Source: Rhodococcus coprophilus NBRC 100603
GTDB lineage: Bacteria > Actinomycetota > Actinomycetes > Mycobacteriales > Mycobacteriaceae
Direction: 5' to 3'
NCBI RefSeq assembly: GCF_001895045.1
Contig: NZ_BDAM01000010.1
Coordinates: 1-64,000 of the forward strand
DNA length: 64,000 bases
Below, in pieces: positions 63,328 to 64,000 of this stretch (the stretch's first letter is position 1; the number at the start of each line of letters is the position of its first letter). Made by a program: the position numbers and the translations under genes. Under the pieces are notes generated by a model. That model was not told the origin of the DNA, did no database searches, and was given only the letters and a program-made list of their open reading frames with translations.

Positions 63328-63873
63328 ATGGCTCTCGTGCCCCGACTGTTCCTGATCTCTCACGCCTCCACCGACGCGCAACGCGCCGTTGCTTTTCCGC
63401 GCGACGAGCCTGTCTCAGGTCGTGGACGACGAGAACTCGTGCGAGCGACGGCGCCCGTCGCCGACGTCGCGCTCACCGCACCGGAACTCCGGACAATCGA
63501 GACAGCTACAGCCCTGGGCCTGTCCCCCACCGTGGAACCACTGCTGCGCGACATGGATTTCGGACGGTGGTCCGGCACGGCGATGGAGGAGATCCCCGCA
63601 GCGAGTCTCGCCGTATGGCTCGCCGATCCGGAGGCCGCCCCGCACGGAGGGGAGTCGATCCACGACGTGATCGTGCGTACCGGCACCTGGCTCGCCTCAC
63701 TGATGGATTCACCGGAACGCATCGTCGCGGTGACGCACGCCGCAGTGGTACGGGCGGCGACGCTGTGCGCGCTCGGTGCGCCCGCGTCGGCGTTCCGGCG
63801 CATCGATGTCCGTCCGCTCGCTGTCACCCGACTCGACGGCAAGGACGGCCGCTGGAACCTGCGGTTGGGATGA
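63328..63873 (+). CDS. Histidine phosphatase family protein
   Basis: Protein of 181 residues of the phosphoglycerate-mutase superfamily. The usual RHG at the front is SHAS (LFLISHASTDAQR, His near 11), with LTAPELRTIETATALGL near 50, MDFGRWSG near 76 and the second His in VAVTHAAVVRAATL near 135. Some relatives are alpha-ribazole phosphatases, so a last step in lower-ligand supply is possible next to cob genes, but the gene is divergent from them and not riboswitch-controlled. ATG at 63328; a GTG at 63337 is an alternative. Confidence 0.8.
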   Translation: MALVPRLFLISHASTDAQRAVAFPRDEPVSGRGRRELVRATAPVADVALTAPELRTIETATALGLSPTVEPLLRDMDFGRWSGTAMEEIPAASLAVWLADPEAAPHGGESIHDVIVRTGTWLASLMDSPERIVAVTHAAVVRAATLCALGAPASAFRRIDVRPLAVTRLDGKDGRWNLRLG

Positions 63874-63877
63874 ACCG

Positions 63878-64000
63878 CTACCAGGTCACGTCCTGCTCGC
63901 AACGCCGGCCGTCGACCGTTCCCTCGACCTGCACCGTCGCGTGCTCGAGGCCGTGCGATGCGAGGGTCGTGCGCGCCGAGTCGAGGATCCACTGGGGGTC
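63878..64000 (-). CDS. C-terminal end of probable cation diffusion facilitator (cut by window)
   Basis: Forty codons are inside the window: ILDSARTTLASHGLEHATVQVEG followed by a short CEQDVTW end. The LDSARTTLAxHGLEHATVQVE pattern is the last strand-helix-strand of CDF metal efflux proteins. A TAG at 63880-63878 closes it. Zinc, cobalt or iron efflux cannot be told from this piece. It converges on the histidine phosphatase gene. Confidence 0.6.
   Translation of the reverse strand, partial: DPQWILDSARTTLASHGLEHATVQVEGTVDGRRCEQDVTW

Overview
The window is 64 kb of high-GC DNA from an actinobacterium of the Corynebacteriales, most probably Rhodococcus or a close relative. The evidence is an F420-dependent glucose-6-phosphate dehydrogenase gene, an FprA ferredoxin reductase, a Mycobacterium-like gene set (fgd, metZ with its rhodanese partner, purT, purA with an Rv0358-type neighbour), many ATGA/GTGA/TGATG gene overlaps, and several genes whose TAnnnT -10 box lies 6-7 nt before the start codon, as in leaderless actinobacterial transcripts. 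No rRNA, tRNA, CRISPR array, insertion sequence or phage was seen.

Layout. 1-8 kb: fgd (cut by the window edge), an SDR, two membrane proteins, then a corrinoid import/salvage operon (btuF-btuC-btuD and a metallo-beta-lactamase/CobU fusion) behind a cobalamin riboswitch. 8-13 kb: metZ-rhodanese, a small membrane protein, a cysteine-rich leader peptide before fprA, and an old-yellow-enzyme gene. 13-18 kb: an ABC importer of the NMT1/THI5 type with a TauD-like dioxygenase. 18-28 kb: purT, divergent B12-dependent ribonucleotide reductase nrdJ, small enzymes, a CaiB/BaiF racemase, a MocR regulator, purA. 28-40 kb: an accessory stretch with DUF2252, a K+ channel, two class II glutamine amidotransferases, TerD, a FhuF-like Fe-S protein, a decayed SDR, tandem repeats, a TetR/MFS exporter pair with strong operators, and an HxlR/SRPBCC pair.

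40-63 kb: a near-continuous block for aerobic cobalamin synthesis and corrinoid or cobalt uptake. It holds a second BtuFCD-type importer, cobF, cobN, cobG, cobH, cobIJ, cobM, cobL, a fused ChlI/ChlD-type cobalt chelatase subunit, cobO, a CobB-CobC fusion, cobD, cobK, cobQ, cbtA and cbtB, followed by a histidine phosphatase and the end of a probable cation efflux gene.

Five cobalamin riboswitches each head a separate transcription unit: btuFCD-cobU, the second importer, cobN-cobF, chelatase-cobO-cobBC-cobD, and cbtB-cbtA-cobQ-cobK. A sixth, divergent candidate precedes the FhuF-like gene. The B12 consumer in the window is nrdJ. The genes can therefore make, import and salvage cobalamin and feed it to DNA precursor synthesis, with repression of supply when cobalamin is plentiful. 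The least ordinary items are the cysteine-type leader peptide before fprA, the metallo-beta-lactamase/CobU fusion, the 11-codon ORF coupled to cobN, the FhuF leader, and the decayed SDR with adjacent 23-bp repeats.
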